Below are positions 8,658 to 16,727 of a stretch of DNA of 45,537 nucleotides, in pieces (the first letter of the stretch is position 1; each line of letters opens with the position of its first letter). Source of the stretch: a bacterium. GTDB taxonomy: Bacteria; Patescibacteriota; Minisyncoccia; Phycocordibacterales; JAUSHB01. The notes beneath the pieces are model-generated. The model worked only from the letters and a program-made list of their open reading frames with translations. It did no database searches and was not told the DNA's origin. Location of the stretch: NCBI GenBank assembly GCA_030648955.1, contig JAUSHB010000002.1, positions 1-45,537 on the forward strand, given 5' to 3'. Both the position numbers and the translations under genes were made by a program.

Positions 8658-8858
8658 CTACCTTGCAACATAAGGAATAAATCCCATAAAACGGGCACGC
8701 TTCACAGCAAGCGCGAGCATTCTCTGGTGCTTTGCGCACACGCCGGTTTTCTTTCGCGCCATAATACGCGCGTGAGGATTGAGGAATTTTTTAAATGCCT
8801 CCGTATCTTTATAATCGATATGTTTTATATTATTTGCTGAAAAATGACACTGGTTCAT
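8658..8858 (-). CDS. rpsR: 30S ribosomal protein S18
   Basis: bS18 is a small-subunit platform protein that forms a heterodimer with bS6. The 66-residue product carries the family core (IDYKDTEAFKKFLNPHARIMARKKTGVCAKHQRMLALAVKRARFMGF, read in pieces along 13-61). It is the last gene of the rpsF-ssb-rpsR set. In many bacteria rplI (bL9) follows here, but in this window the next gene is the convergent efp. Length is normal for the family. The start ATG at 8856-8858 has no evident Shine-Dalgarno sequence. Confidence 0.96.
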   Translation of the reverse strand: MNQCHFSANNIKHIDYKDTEAFKKFLNPHARIMARKKTGVCAKHQRMLALAVKRARFMGFIPYVAR

Positions 8859-8871
8859 GATAGTAAGTTTA

Positions 8872-8962
8872 AAAATTAAAAATCAAAGTTCAAAATTTTT
8901 GTATTCGCCTTTGGCGGATTCCGCAATTTTACATTCTGATGTTTACACTCTGATTATTGCCC
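8872..8962. repeat. Intergenic direct repeat, copy 1 (ssb-rpsR spacer)
   Basis: It shares about 75 bp with the rpsF-ssb spacer at 9416-9510. Both contain ATTCGCC-TTT-GGCG(G/A)AT, then CCGCAATTTTACATT or a close variant, and both end in ATTGCCC directly against the stop codon of the upstream gene. The left side is AAAATTAAAAATCAAAG, a type also found inside ileS. Confidence 0.8.
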
Positions 8963-9406
8963 TTAGAACGGGATTTCATCGGGGTTAATATCTTCTTGGG
9001 GATATTCAATGGTATCAATCTCTTCTGCTTGTTTACCTCCTTCTTTTGGCTTTCCTGCGACCGATGGCCCTCCTCCTTCCTTGCGTGGGCCGAATTGAAC
9101 GCGATCGGCGATAACTTCGGTTCTGTATTTTTTGGTTCCATCCGCCGCATCCCAGCTTCGCGTCTGCATTCTTCCTTCAATCAATGCCGAGCTTCCTTTC
9201 TTGAGATATTGCGCAACGGTTTCCGCTTGTCGTCCGAATACTACAATATTGTGATAATCAACACTTTCCTGCTTTGCACCGTTTTTATCTTTCCATACTC
9301 GATTGGTCGCAAGAGAGAACGAGGTGACCTGCGACCCCGAAGGGAGCGCCTTGAGTTCAGGGTCTCGCGTCAGGTTTCCAATGATGATTGCTTTGTTGAG
9401 GTACAT
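8963..9406 (-). CDS. ssb: Single-stranded DNA-binding protein
   Basis: SSB coats single-stranded DNA and recruits repair and replication enzymes through its C-terminal tip. The 147-residue protein starts at MYLNKAIIIGNL (ATG 9404-9406). Earlier in-frame codons translate a repeat and are rejected. Residues 1-105 form the OB fold (VTSFSLATNRVWKDKNG, SALIEGRMQTRSWDAADG). They are followed by a Gly/Lys-rich linker and the acidic tip DINPDEIPF, which is the expected partner-binding end. The gene is flanked on both sides by copies of the same approximately 90-bp spacer repeat. Confidence 0.97.
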   Translation of the reverse strand: MYLNKAIIIGNLTRDPELKALPSGSQVTSFSLATNRVWKDKNGAKQESVDYHNIVVFGRQAETVAQYLKKGSSALIEGRMQTRSWDAADGTKKYRTEVIADRVQFGPRKEGGGPSVAGKPKEGGKQAEEIDTIEYPQEDINPDEIPF

Positions 9407-9415
9407 GATAAACAA

Positions 9416-9510
9416 GTTAAAAGTTAAAAGTGGAAAGTTTAAAGTTTTTGTATTCGCCTTTGGCGAATTCCACAATTTTACATTTTGATATTTGCATTTT
9501 AATATTGCCC
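9416..9510. repeat. Intergenic direct repeat, copy 2 (rpsF-ssb spacer)
   Basis: This is the second copy of the 8872-8962 repeat. Its hairpin ATTCGCC-TTT-GGCGAAT (9452-9468) is a perfect 7-bp stem. The copy runs up to the rpsF stop codon. Because the same sequence lies on both sides of ssb, recombination between copies would delete the gene. Confidence 0.8.
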
Positions 9511-10020
9511 TTAATATATTACCAGCTCTTCAATCGTTTTATCAAGCTCGGCTTCTGAAGCTGGTATTGCTTCTACTTTGGGCTTCTCGCCCTTTGTTTC
9601 AGTTGCTTCTTTCTTTTTTCCTCGTATCCCCATGAATGGACGCTTCTGGATGAGCGTGCTTTCTTTGACTGTCTTAATGATGAGGAATCTTAACACCGAC
9701 TGATCTCCTTCCATATTTTTTTTGAGAGTAGCTATATGAGAAGGATCGGCGTGGAATTTGATCCATGCGAAGTAAGCGTTGGTAAAAGATTTCCTTTTCC
9801 CACTAACGCGTTTATCAATCGAGTACGCAAGGGTAATCGATTTGGGATTCTCGTCTGAAATAAGGAGCGCTCCGCACGATTCAACGACTCCCTTGATTCG
9901 ACTTGCCTCTCCTGAAACGGCATTTTCGTCGATCGTGGGCACCAGAAGAAAGCCGAGCTCGTAGATTCTCGGATTGCTTTCTTTTTCATCCTCCATGTTT
10001 TCTTTTTCGGTGTTTGCCAT
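9511..10020 (-). CDS. rpsF: 30S ribosomal protein S6 with long C-terminal extension
   Basis: bS6 pairs with bS18 on the platform of the small subunit. I start at 10020 (MANTEKEN), giving 169 residues. An internal Met at 9996 (MEDEKESNPRIYELG) would be closer to the usual N-terminus, which begins just before R-x-YEL. The S6 fold covers about 16-120 (IYELGFLLVPTIDENAV ... VLRFLIIKT). The remaining 45-50 residues are a Lys/Glu-rich tail, longer than in most bS6 proteins. It is the first gene of rpsF-ssb-rpsR, with a good promoter directly upstream. Confidence 0.94.
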   Translation of the reverse strand: MANTEKENMEDEKESNPRIYELGFLLVPTIDENAVSGEASRIKGVVESCGALLISDENPKSITLAYSIDKRVSGKRKSFTNAYFAWIKFHADPSHIATLKKNMEGDQSVLRFLIIKTVKESTLIQKRPFMGIRGKKKEATETKGEKPKVEAIPASEAELDKTIEELVIY

Positions 10021-10031
10021 ATAAGGTTTCC

Positions 10032-10060
10032 ATACTAACAAAACGGGCTTAAAAAGTCAA
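10032..10060 (-). promoter_or_regulatory. Promoter of the rpsF-ssb-rpsR operon
   Basis: On the minus strand TTGACT (10055-10060) and TAGTAT (10032-10037) are separated by exactly 17 bp, with a TG extension one base before the -10. The predicted start of transcription (about 10025) is only about 5 nt from the ATG at 10020, so the mRNA would be nearly leaderless unless Met at 9996 is the true start. Confidence 0.6.
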
Positions 10061-10127
10061 AAATTTCAAGGTTGAATAGGAAATTAGGTTCTAGGCTCTA
10101 GGAAAAATAGTTTATCCCCCCGTATGA

Positions 10128-10163
10128 ATTTGGAAGAATTTGGAAGCAGGACTTCCAAATGTA
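10128..10163. repeat. Palindromic repeat core, copy E
   Basis: ATTTGGAAG-CAGGA-CTTCCAAAT (9-bp stem) sits next to a half copy (ATTTGGAAG) just upstream. It lacks the GAAGCT arms. It lies between the tatD stop and the rpsF promoter. Confidence 0.7.
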
Positions 10164-10185
10164 AGGAGTGTCCTTGGAAAAGGCT

Positions 10186-11013
10186 CTATGTAAAGGAACT
10201 TGCGATATTCAGTGGAGAAATTTTAAATATTCTAAACGCATTTGAAACCAGGGCAGGAGCGACTGTTTCAAGCGGTTCTCTGCGTATCTCGGCTATTTTT
10301 TTGACCACCTCCTCAACATAGAGGGGTTCATTGCGCTTTCCTCTGAAAGGAACCGGTGTCGCATACGGCGAATCGGTTTCAGACATGATCATATCAAGGG
10401 GGATATATCTCACCGCATCGTCATAATCGCGCGCGAAGGTAATGACACCCGAAAACGACATACTGAATCCCAGTTCAAGATATTGTTTTGCAATATCGGG
10501 TCCGGCAGAGAAAAAATGAATGTTGCCCCATAATTTCTCTCCGTGCTCACGTTTTTTTGACGAGAGTATATCAACAGCGTCACGGTGTGCCTCACGGCAG
10601 TGAATCATCAAGGGTTTCCCGATGCGGACCGCAAACTCAATTTGGGTTTCAAAAAGATCTTTTTGCCGCTTCTTCTCACTCGCACTCGCGTCTGTTGCCC
10701 TTAGATAATCAAGGCCGCACTCCCCTACTGCCACCACCTTCCGAGACGAAGCAAGCTCTGTAAAATATTTTTCATTGAATTGCTCTTTCGTGTTATCGGT
10801 CGGGTGAATGCCGATCGATGAATACATGCCGTCGTAAAACTCTGCAAGCTCTGTAACCAGTTGCGAGCTTCTGCGGTCAGTCCCGACAGAAATCGTGAAC
10901 ACCCTTTCGCGAAGCGTGCGTTCGATTACCTCGATCCTGTCCTGATCAAATCGCGCATCATTTACATGCGAATGAACATCGAAAAATCGAGGGGCCTTTG
11001 ATACTTCTTCCAT
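10186..11013 (-). CDS. tatD: TatD family metal-dependent hydrolase (DNase)
   Basis: TatD proteins are TIM-barrel metallo-nucleases involved in DNA turnover and oxidative-damage repair. The 275-residue protein has the expected metal ligands: HSH (14-16, FDVHSHVND), Glu in GECGLDY, His in MIHCREAH, His in GNIHFFSAG, and Asp in SETDSPYATP. Length is typical. It ends in VSNAFRIFKISPL and lies 3 bp downstream of metG, a pairing seen in many bacteria, so the two are probably co-transcribed. Confidence 0.93.
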   Translation of the reverse strand: MEEVSKAPRFFDVHSHVNDARFDQDRIEVIERTLRERVFTISVGTDRRSSQLVTELAEFYDGMYSSIGIHPTDNTKEQFNEKYFTELASSRKVVAVGECGLDYLRATDASASEKKRQKDLFETQIEFAVRIGKPLMIHCREAHRDAVDILSSKKREHGEKLWGNIHFFSAGPDIAKQYLELGFSMSFSGVITFARDYDDAVRYIPLDMIMSETDSPYATPVPFRGKRNEPLYVEEVVKKIAEIRREPLETVAPALVSNAFRIFKISPLNIASSFT

Positions 11014-11016
11014 ATA

Positions 11017-12564
11017 TTATTTTCTCTTAAACATCGGCTCGGTAACATTCTTCGGCTTGAAAGAAACCGGCTTGTCGTGTTCATCAAGAGATGCGCCTAT
11101 GTGTTCCAAAATCTTTTCTGCGGTTTTTGGCATAATAGGATCAAGCATGGAGGCAGTGTAGTATAAGCCACAAAGAAGGTTCCAGATGATGTTTTCTGTT
11201 TTATCTTTGTCAGTTTTTACAAGCTTAAAGGGTTCGTAATCAGTAATGTATCCATCTAAAAGTCCCAGAAGTTTCCAAATAGTATCTGCACCGGCATTAA
11301 TTTGAAATGCGTCCATGTGTTCAAAATATTTTGGAAGAATGTCGTTATGAATCACATAAGGAATACTGAAACTGTCAATTGCCCCACTTCCTTGTGTTGT
11401 TTCCAGTTTTCCCTTAAGTGGAGTATCATTTTCCCCTCGTCGTAAAATTGTACCGTCAAAATATTGCGTCGCCATAGTGAGCGTGCGTGACATGAGATTC
11501 CCTAATCCGTTTGCAAGGTTTGCATTATATGCGGCAATAAAATTCTCTCGAGTAATATCCCCGTCTTCCGTGGGTGAAATTTCACGCGCAAGAAAATAGC
11601 GAACTGCTTCACTTCCAAACTCCGTGATAAATTCATTCGCATCGATCACATTGCCAATCGATTTTGACATCTTGCGTCCGCCCGATGTGATAAAACCATG
11701 TACAAAAATTTGTCGAGGGAGAGGAACCCCGGCGGAAAGAAGTATTGCGGGCCAAATGATCGCATGAAAACGAAGAATGTCTTTGCCGATCATATGCATA
11801 TCTGCAGGCCAGAACCGTTTGAAGTTTTCGTTGTCAGTCCTTCCATACCCGAGTGCGGAGATATAGTTTGAAAGCGCGTCACACCATACATACATCATTT
11901 GTTTTTGATCGTTGGGAACGGGTATCCCCCACAATACATCGCGCTCTGGGCGCGAAAAACTGATATCGTGAATATCCTCTTTCATCATCGAAAGAACTTC
12001 GTGTGCGCGGGATTCGGGGATAATATTAAGCTCTCTTGATTCGATAGCTTTTTGAATCGCAGGACCATATTTTGAAAGACGAAAAAAATAATTTTCCTCT
12101 TCTATCGTTTCCGGAACTGTGTTGTGGTTGGGACATTTTCCGTCCACAAGCTCCTTTTCGGTAATGAACGCTTCACACCCAACACAGTAAAGTCCTTTGT
12201 ATACTCCTTTATACAAATCATTGGATACCAGAAGCTTTTGCCACAATGCCTGCGCGCCAGGCCAATGGTTTTTTTTGTCGGACGTGCGAATGAAGTAGTC
12301 GTATGAAATAGCGAGCGATTCATAAAGGTTTTCAAATTTTTTTGCGTTTTCATCGACAAACACCTGCGGAGCTTTCCTGGCGTCTTTTGCGGCTCGCAAA
12401 ATTTTATCACCGTGTTCATCGGTTCCGGTAAGAAAAAAGGTTTCAAGCCCGCGCATTCGTTTGTAACGGGCGATAATATCTGTGAGCACGATCTCATACG
12501 CGTGTCCGATGTGGGGCGCCGCATTCGCATACGCAATTGAAGTTGTGATAAAAAATTTTTGCAT
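11017..12564 (-). CDS. metG: Methionyl-tRNA synthetase
   Basis: The product is a class I synthetase that charges initiator and elongator tRNAMet. The 515-residue protein has the HIGH motif (HIGH, 18-21), a zinc knuckle in the connective domain (C127-x2-C130 ... C144-x2-H147), the WCDALSNYISALGYG segment, and KMSKS (298-302). It belongs to the short form without the C-terminal EMAP/Trbp111 tRNA-binding domain. It begins MQKFFITTSIAYANAAPHIGH, so the start is firm. The upstream spacer contains a 9-nt periodic repeat. tatD follows 3 bp downstream. Confidence 0.97.
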   Translation of the reverse strand: MQKFFITTSIAYANAAPHIGHAYEIVLTDIIARYKRMRGLETFFLTGTDEHGDKILRAAKDARKAPQVFVDENAKKFENLYESLAISYDYFIRTSDKKNHWPGAQALWQKLLVSNDLYKGVYKGLYCVGCEAFITEKELVDGKCPNHNTVPETIEEENYFFRLSKYGPAIQKAIESRELNIIPESRAHEVLSMMKEDIHDISFSRPERDVLWGIPVPNDQKQMMYVWCDALSNYISALGYGRTDNENFKRFWPADMHMIGKDILRFHAIIWPAILLSAGVPLPRQIFVHGFITSGGRKMSKSIGNVIDANEFITEFGSEAVRYFLAREISPTEDGDITRENFIAAYNANLANGLGNLMSRTLTMATQYFDGTILRRGENDTPLKGKLETTQGSGAIDSFSIPYVIHNDILPKYFEHMDAFQINAGADTIWKLLGLLDGYITDYEPFKLVKTDKDKTENIIWNLLCGLYYTASMLDPIMPKTAEKILEHIGASLDEHDKPVSFKPKNVTEPMFKRK

Positions 12565-12577
12565 CTCGATACTAATA

Positions 12578-12658
12578 TACGAATTTATGCGAATGATGCA
12601 AATCGTGCGAATAATGAAGTGTCGTTCCTCTTAGTTGTAGGTTCGCATATCATTCGTA
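12578..12658. repeat. TGCGAATNN-type 9-nt repeat with inverted ends
   Basis: The left part is a run of 9-nt units (TGCGAATGA, TGCAAATCG, TGCGAATAA). TACGAATTTATGCGAA (12578-12593) is imperfectly complementary to the segment at 12642-12658, so the whole can fold as a hairpin. It lies in the spacer between metG and the permease gene. Confidence 0.6.
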
Positions 12659-12671
12659 GATGGGCATCGCA

Positions 12672-13733
12672 TTATCCAACCATTTCTTTTTCTTTCTGAA
12701 TATCATTGGCAAGTTCCATTAATGCCGCTGCGGCAGGAACTGCGAGAATCACGCCAAGGAATCCGGCAACCTTGATACCGATAATAAGTGCGAGAATAAC
12801 TAAAATTGGTGGTACACCAACAACTTTCCGCACCACGAGCGGATAGATGAGATGATTTTCAAATTGCTGAACAATCACATAAAAAAGTGTGACCATAACC
12901 CCCGTCGTAACTCCTCCCCCATCCATAAGAAAACCGAGTAAAACTGCCGGCACTGCTGCAAGTATCGGACCAAAGATAGGAATGAGCTCAAACACTCCTG
13001 CTAAAAGCGCGAGTAAGAGTGCGTAGGGAATGCCCAGTATGGTAAGCCCGAGAAATACTAAGACTGCGATTATAACAGCCAGGAGAATCTGCCCCTGCAT
13101 CCAAAGTCCTATTTTAAGCTGCGAGCGCTTCCAGAGACCGATAACATATTTTTGATGTTTGAGCGGGGTAATAATTTTAAGAAAATCATCAACACCCGTC
13201 TCTTGAACTGCAAAATAAAACGATAGCACGATTATGAGAATGAATGAGAGCGCGCCACCGAATATGGAGCTTACTGCCTGGAAAAATCCGCCTGAAACAC
13301 CGGCAACGGTGTTACGTATATTAGAAATAATTTCCTGAATTGAAAAAGCTTGCGATATCTTCCCTACTGCTTCTGCATTTCCTGCATTAAGAGGATTCCA
13401 AACCTTGAATGACTCTATATATTTGGGCGCAATTGATACAAATTGCGCGGCTTCATCGAGGAGTGGAGGAATAAATGCATAAAAAAGTCCAATGAGTGAG
13501 CCGATAGCGATGATATAAACAACGAGAAGAGCAAGAACTCTCGGAAATTTATATTTCAAAAACCATTTTACTGCGGGCTCAAGTGCGGACGCAAGAACAA
13601 TAGAAGTTATAATCACCAACACCAGATCCCTCAAAAAATAGAGCGCGTAGAAAAGAATAAGAACGAGAACCGTCTTAATAATTGTTCCCGTGGTTATATT
13701 GATAGTAAATGTTTTTGGGTCGCCTTGGCTCAT
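12672..13733 (-). CDS. AI-2E family transporter (PerM-like membrane protein)
   Basis: This is a polytopic membrane protein of the AI-2E_transport/PerM family, whose substrates are poorly defined (some members export autoinducer-2 or act as Na+/H+ antiporters). With the start at MSQGDPKTFTINITTG it has 353 residues and about eight membrane segments. It carries the family-typical GVFELIPIFGPILAAVPAVLLGF region, spread over about 260-282, and a long amphipathic stretch after TM3. Upstream in-frame Met codons at 13751 and 13790 are possible starts, and none has a good ribosome binding site. The neighbours do not suggest a substrate. Confidence 0.88.
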   Translation of the reverse strand: MSQGDPKTFTINITTGTIIKTVLVLILFYALYFLRDLVLVIITSIVLASALEPAVKWFLKYKFPRVLALLVVYIIAIGSLIGLFYAFIPPLLDEAAQFVSIAPKYIESFKVWNPLNAGNAEAVGKISQAFSIQEIISNIRNTVAGVSGGFFQAVSSIFGGALSFILIIVLSFYFAVQETGVDDFLKIITPLKHQKYVIGLWKRSQLKIGLWMQGQILLAVIIAVLVFLGLTILGIPYALLLALLAGVFELIPIFGPILAAVPAVLLGFLMDGGGVTTGVMVTLFYVIVQQFENHLIYPLVVRKVVGVPPILVILALIIGIKVAGFLGVILAVPAAAALMELANDIQKEKEMVG

Positions 13734-13785
13734 AGGAGTATTATGTACCATATTAGCGTAACGGGGGCTAGTAATCAACTGCGGA

Positions 13786-13858
13786 CACAAAAAGCTTCCC
13801 TAGCTTCAACGATGAGAGCTTAAAAAGCTATTGGAGTTTTTTAAAGCTTACAAAAGGT
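13786..13858. repeat. AGCTTC/GAAGCT repeat tract without palindromic core (F)
   Basis: The spacer between the M16 peptidase and the permease holds AAGCTTCCC, AGCTTCAAC, GAGAGCTT, AAAAAGCTATTGGAG and AAAGCTTA. These are degenerate members of the 9-nt family, in both orientations. Confidence 0.55.
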
Positions 13859-13863
13859 GGTTG

Positions 13864-15132
13864 TTAAATCTTTAGAATTGAAGAGAATTTTCCCGTGTCT
13901 TTAAATGGTCCAATGAGCGCCATATTCAAACGTTCATCCTTAAAAATTTCTTGCGCAACACGAAGTATATCTTCGGGGGTGACCGCATTAATCTTTTGTG
14001 CAACCTCTTCTGGAGTAAGGATTTTCTTAGTAAGGGTTTCCTGAAGTCCGAAAAAATTTGCAAGAGAGTCCGTTGATTCAACATCGAGAAACAGATGGCC
14101 AATGAGATATTTTTTCACCTTTGCGAGCTCATCATGGGGAACTAGTTCGCTTCGCATTTTCTTAAATTCCAGAAGTATAGCTTTGACGACATCGAAAATC
14201 TTTGTATTATCGGAACCGACTGAAACTACAAGTGCACCATGATCAGTATAGGCGTCATTCCCCGCTTGCACATAATACGCCGCCCCCATATCTGCTCTGA
14301 TTTTTTGAAACAATCTCGAGCTCATTCCCCCGCCCAATACTCCGGCCAAACAATCAAGAACATATGTATCTTTGTCAAAAATATCTTTTGAGCGTACGCC
14401 GATCATAAAATGGGTTTGGTCGGTATCTTTCCATTTCACCAATAGTTGTGGTTTATCTTGAGAATCTTTGACGGGAAGTTTTTCTTCTTTCTTTCTGTTC
14501 TGTATTCCTTTAAATTTTTCTTCGATGATCTTAAGAATTTTTTCTTCATTAAATCCCCCTGAAACAACCACGACCGTTGACGAGGCATGATAATGTTTGT
14601 CGCGGTATTCAATAAAATTCTCTCGGGTAAATTTCACCACTCCCTCCTTAGGTCCAGTGATATGCCACCCTGCCGGCTGATCTCCATACAGCACTTCCAT
14701 AAAAATATCGTGAATATGCCGCATGGGATTATCTTCGAACATATTGATCTCTTGCACGATCACTCCTTTTTCTTTTTCAATTTCAGCAGAATCAAATAAT
14801 GGGTTGACGTAAATATCAGAAATAATATCAAGGATCTGATCAAGATTATCCGCCTGCGCTTTTGCCCAATATCCGGTGAATTCTTGACTCGTAAACGCGT
14901 TTGACTGCGCACCAAGACCATCGAGTTCCTTGGTAATATCCATCGCCGTGGGTCGGTTCGTAGTACCCTTAAAACACATGTGCTCCAAGAAATGAGAAAG
15001 TCCGTTCAGGTTTTTGGTTTCATATTTTGAACCCGTCTCGACGAGCACGAGCGCTGTTATGGTGGGACTGTCTTTGAGCGGCGCGGTGATGATGCGCAAG
15101 CCGTTTGGAAGAGTTGTTTTTTTAAAATGCAT
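13864..15132 (-). CDS. M16 family zinc metallopeptidase
   Basis: The family contains the insulinase/mitochondrial processing peptidase-like proteins. With the start at MHFKKTTLPNGL (15130-15132) it has 422 residues. Residues 47-51 are HFLEH, the inverted zinc motif HXXEH, and the third ligand Glu lies in the segment around 118-128 (EIEKEKGVIVQEI). The C-terminal half is the inactive second M16 domain with the SSRLFQKIR / GAAYYV signature, which is the substrate-binding R/Y region. Longer upstream codons run across the terminator of the next gene and are rejected. Similar stand-alone proteins are widespread in CPR and are presumed to degrade small peptides. Confidence 0.93.
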   Translation of the reverse strand: MHFKKTTLPNGLRIITAPLKDSPTITALVLVETGSKYETKNLNGLSHFLEHMCFKGTTNRPTAMDITKELDGLGAQSNAFTSQEFTGYWAKAQADNLDQILDIISDIYVNPLFDSAEIEKEKGVIVQEINMFEDNPMRHIHDIFMEVLYGDQPAGWHITGPKEGVVKFTRENFIEYRDKHYHASSTVVVVSGGFNEEKILKIIEEKFKGIQNRKKEEKLPVKDSQDKPQLLVKWKDTDQTHFMIGVRSKDIFDKDTYVLDCLAGVLGGGMSSRLFQKIRADMGAAYYVQAGNDAYTDHGALVVSVGSDNTKIFDVVKAILLEFKKMRSELVPHDELAKVKKYLIGHLFLDVESTDSLANFFGLQETLTKKILTPEEVAQKINAVTPEDILRVAQEIFKDERLNMALIGPFKDTGKFSSILKI

Positions 15133-15166
15133 AGAAATGTAGTGTACCACAAGAAGTTCTCCGACA

Positions 15167-15194
15167 AAAGAAAACGGGCGCATGTGGGCGCCCG
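15167..15194 (-). terminator. Rho-independent terminator
   Basis: On minus: CGGGCGC-CCACAT-GCGCCCG followed by TTTTCTTTT. It directly follows the 15211-15612 gene. Confidence 0.85.
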
Positions 15195-15210
15195 TGAGAG
15201 AAATATTGAA

Positions 15211-15612
15211 TTAAGCGGTTACAGCTTGAGGAACAGGAGAAGCTGTATCCCTTTTCCCATTGATGTGCAAAGAAACAATGATGCAAAACCCGTAGAGGCG
15301 AGATACATAACACTTGCTGATCCGCCGATATTTAATAAGCAAATCTAAATCATTTAAAAAGTTCTCGATGCCTTGAGCGTCACGTCGACGCTTGCAAGTA
15401 TGGAAAAAAATGAATTCTTCCACGATCTCACTCAGTATCTTTTGCACATTTTGATCGCCTGAATTTTTGTGAAGATTTTCAAGCATCTGCCGAAATGCAC
15501 CTATCTTTTCCCATCCCAACATATCTATTTCTCGATCCTGCGCCAAAAAACGTAATTCATCTTCAGCAGAACTTACCACGTGTGGATTAATATAAGATAC
15601 GCCGTTATTCAC
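15211..15612 (-). CDS. Hypothetical protein, 133 residues
   Basis: I do not recognise a family. It starts with GTG (MNNGVSYINPHVV) and has a clear Shine-Dalgarno AGGAGA about 10 nt upstream, a candidate promoter further up, and a strong terminator downstream, so it is a real single-gene unit. The sequence is mostly helical and soluble, with an acidic N-terminal half and a basic patch TCKRRRDAQ near residue 75. No signal peptide or enzyme motif is visible. Confidence 0.75.
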   Translation of the reverse strand: MNNGVSYINPHVVSSAEDELRFLAQDREIDMLGWEKIGAFRQMLENLHKNSGDQNVQKILSEIVEEFIFFHTCKRRRDAQGIENFLNDLDLLIKYRRISKCYVSRLYGFCIIVSLHINGKRDTASPVPQAVTA

Positions 15613-15659
15613 AGTATAGTTCTCCTTATTTGCCCATAGCTAAAACAGTTTCCTTCTTT

Positions 15660-15687
15660 ACAATAACCCCGCCACAAAAGAAGTCAA
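15660..15687 (-). promoter_or_regulatory. Candidate promoter of the 133-residue hypothetical gene
   Basis: On minus: TTGACT (15682-15687), 16 bp, TATTGT (15660-15665). The start codon follows at about 48 bp. Confidence 0.55.
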
Positions 15688-15700
15688 CCCCGCCATACAT

Positions 15701-16204
15701 TTACGAACGTATAAAAAAGAAAATGAGAAGATAGAGTGTTGCGAAGATCCACGGGACAAGGGGCTCAATTTTTTCTGACGGATATTTCCGAGGACTGGAG
15801 TGCGTATCTTCTACGATCTTCCATTCGGTTGTATAGGGCGCAAACGGCATGTGCGCCTCAATGCAATGAAGAATCCTGAATTTTACACGATTAATTTGTT
15901 TGTATACGTGCGTGGTATACCACCATGCAAATGACAAAAGAAGTCCTGCGGCAGGGACAACTGTGTGCCAAACAGCAGGATTAAAAAACTCCTCTTTGGT
16001 GAGTGACAACCCTGCTGCAGTAAGAAGAACGGTGTTGATGGTAAGAAGATAGCTGTTTGCCCTATGCTTGAGATCGCTTACGTAATTAATACTTTCAATA
16101 TAGAGTCTGTACTGCTCCATCACGTGGTCTTGATATCGTTCTCCATATTTCTCCCGTGAGTTAGGAAAAAGATTTTGCTGGCAAATTTCTTTGTAGATAT
16201 TCAT
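15701..16204 (-). CDS. Small integral membrane protein, RipA-like
   Basis: With the start at MNIYKEICQQN the protein has 167 residues. The segment YGERYQDHVMEQYRLYIESINYVSDLKHRANSYLLTINT (about 16-55) matches the pattern of RipA-family small membrane proteins, in which a cytoplasmic helix precedes two membrane segments (about 55-75 and 84-105). A third hydrophobic segment closes the C-terminus (about 150-166, WIFATLYLLIFFF). The function in this family is not settled. The Met two codons upstream (16210) is an alternative start. It lies 3' of a terminator, so it has its own promoter or depends on readthrough. Confidence 0.7.
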   Translation of the reverse strand: MNIYKEICQQNLFPNSREKYGERYQDHVMEQYRLYIESINYVSDLKHRANSYLLTINTVLLTAAGLSLTKEEFFNPAVWHTVVPAAGLLLSFAWWYTTHVYKQINRVKFRILHCIEAHMPFAPYTTEWKIVEDTHSSPRKYPSEKIEPLVPWIFATLYLLIFFFIRS

Positions 16205-16230
16205 ATGCATATCATAGCAAAAACAACGGG

Positions 16231-16264
16231 AAAATAAAAAAGCGCGCAGATGACTCTGCGCGCT
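16231..16264 (-). terminator. Rho-independent terminator
   Basis: On minus: AGCGCGCAGA-GTCA-TCTGCGCGCT followed by TTTTTATTTT. A 10-bp GC-rich stem that ends the 16291-16698 transcript. Confidence 0.9.
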
Positions 16265-16290
16265 GTAAATGAATTCAAAAAAGATCAATA

Positions 16291-16698
16291 TTACTGAGCG
16301 AGAACGTATTTTTCTGGAACGAAAAGTGTTTGTCCCACTTCCGTTTTTATTGATTTATAACCTTGTGGCGGAAGGTTTTTGAAGCGATAAACATATTCCC
16401 TGTCACCTGGAATATATAAGGTTGTGATGTGTGTCTTCTCGCCGTTCAATATGCTTATGGTATCACCGACAAAAACATACACCGTGCTTTTGTCCCCGTT
16501 GAGCTGATTAAAGGCAAACTCACTAGAAATCACTCCGAGGCTAAGCATCCAAAACCCCATAAATACCACGCCGGCGCTAGTGAAAACATAAGCACCCGCT
16601 ACCCAGCCAAAAGATTTCCCTTCTTTTCCCGAGGTCCATGCAAACGTAATCGCACACAAAAGTGTACCAATACCTAATATCAGAAGACTGGTCGTCAT
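16291..16698 (-). CDS. Hypothetical membrane protein, 135 residues
   Basis: Two membrane segments (about 3-22 and 31-53) are followed by a soluble domain of about 80 residues (VYVFVGDTISILNGEKTHITTLYIPGDREY, about 73-102). No family was recognised. It has a strong Shine-Dalgarno (AAGGAG, 7 nt before the ATG) and a perfect terminator after the stop. It starts shortly after glyS ends and may be read from the glyS transcript. Confidence 0.75.
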   Translation of the reverse strand: MTTSLLILGIGTLLCAITFAWTSGKEGKSFGWVAGAYVFTSAGVVFMGFWMLSLGVISSEFAFNQLNGDKSTVYVFVGDTISILNGEKTHITTLYIPGDREYVYRFKNLPPQGYKSIKTEVGQTLFVPEKYVLAQ

Positions 16699-16727
16699 AA
16701 TCCACTCCTTGTCTAGTTTAGTCTATT

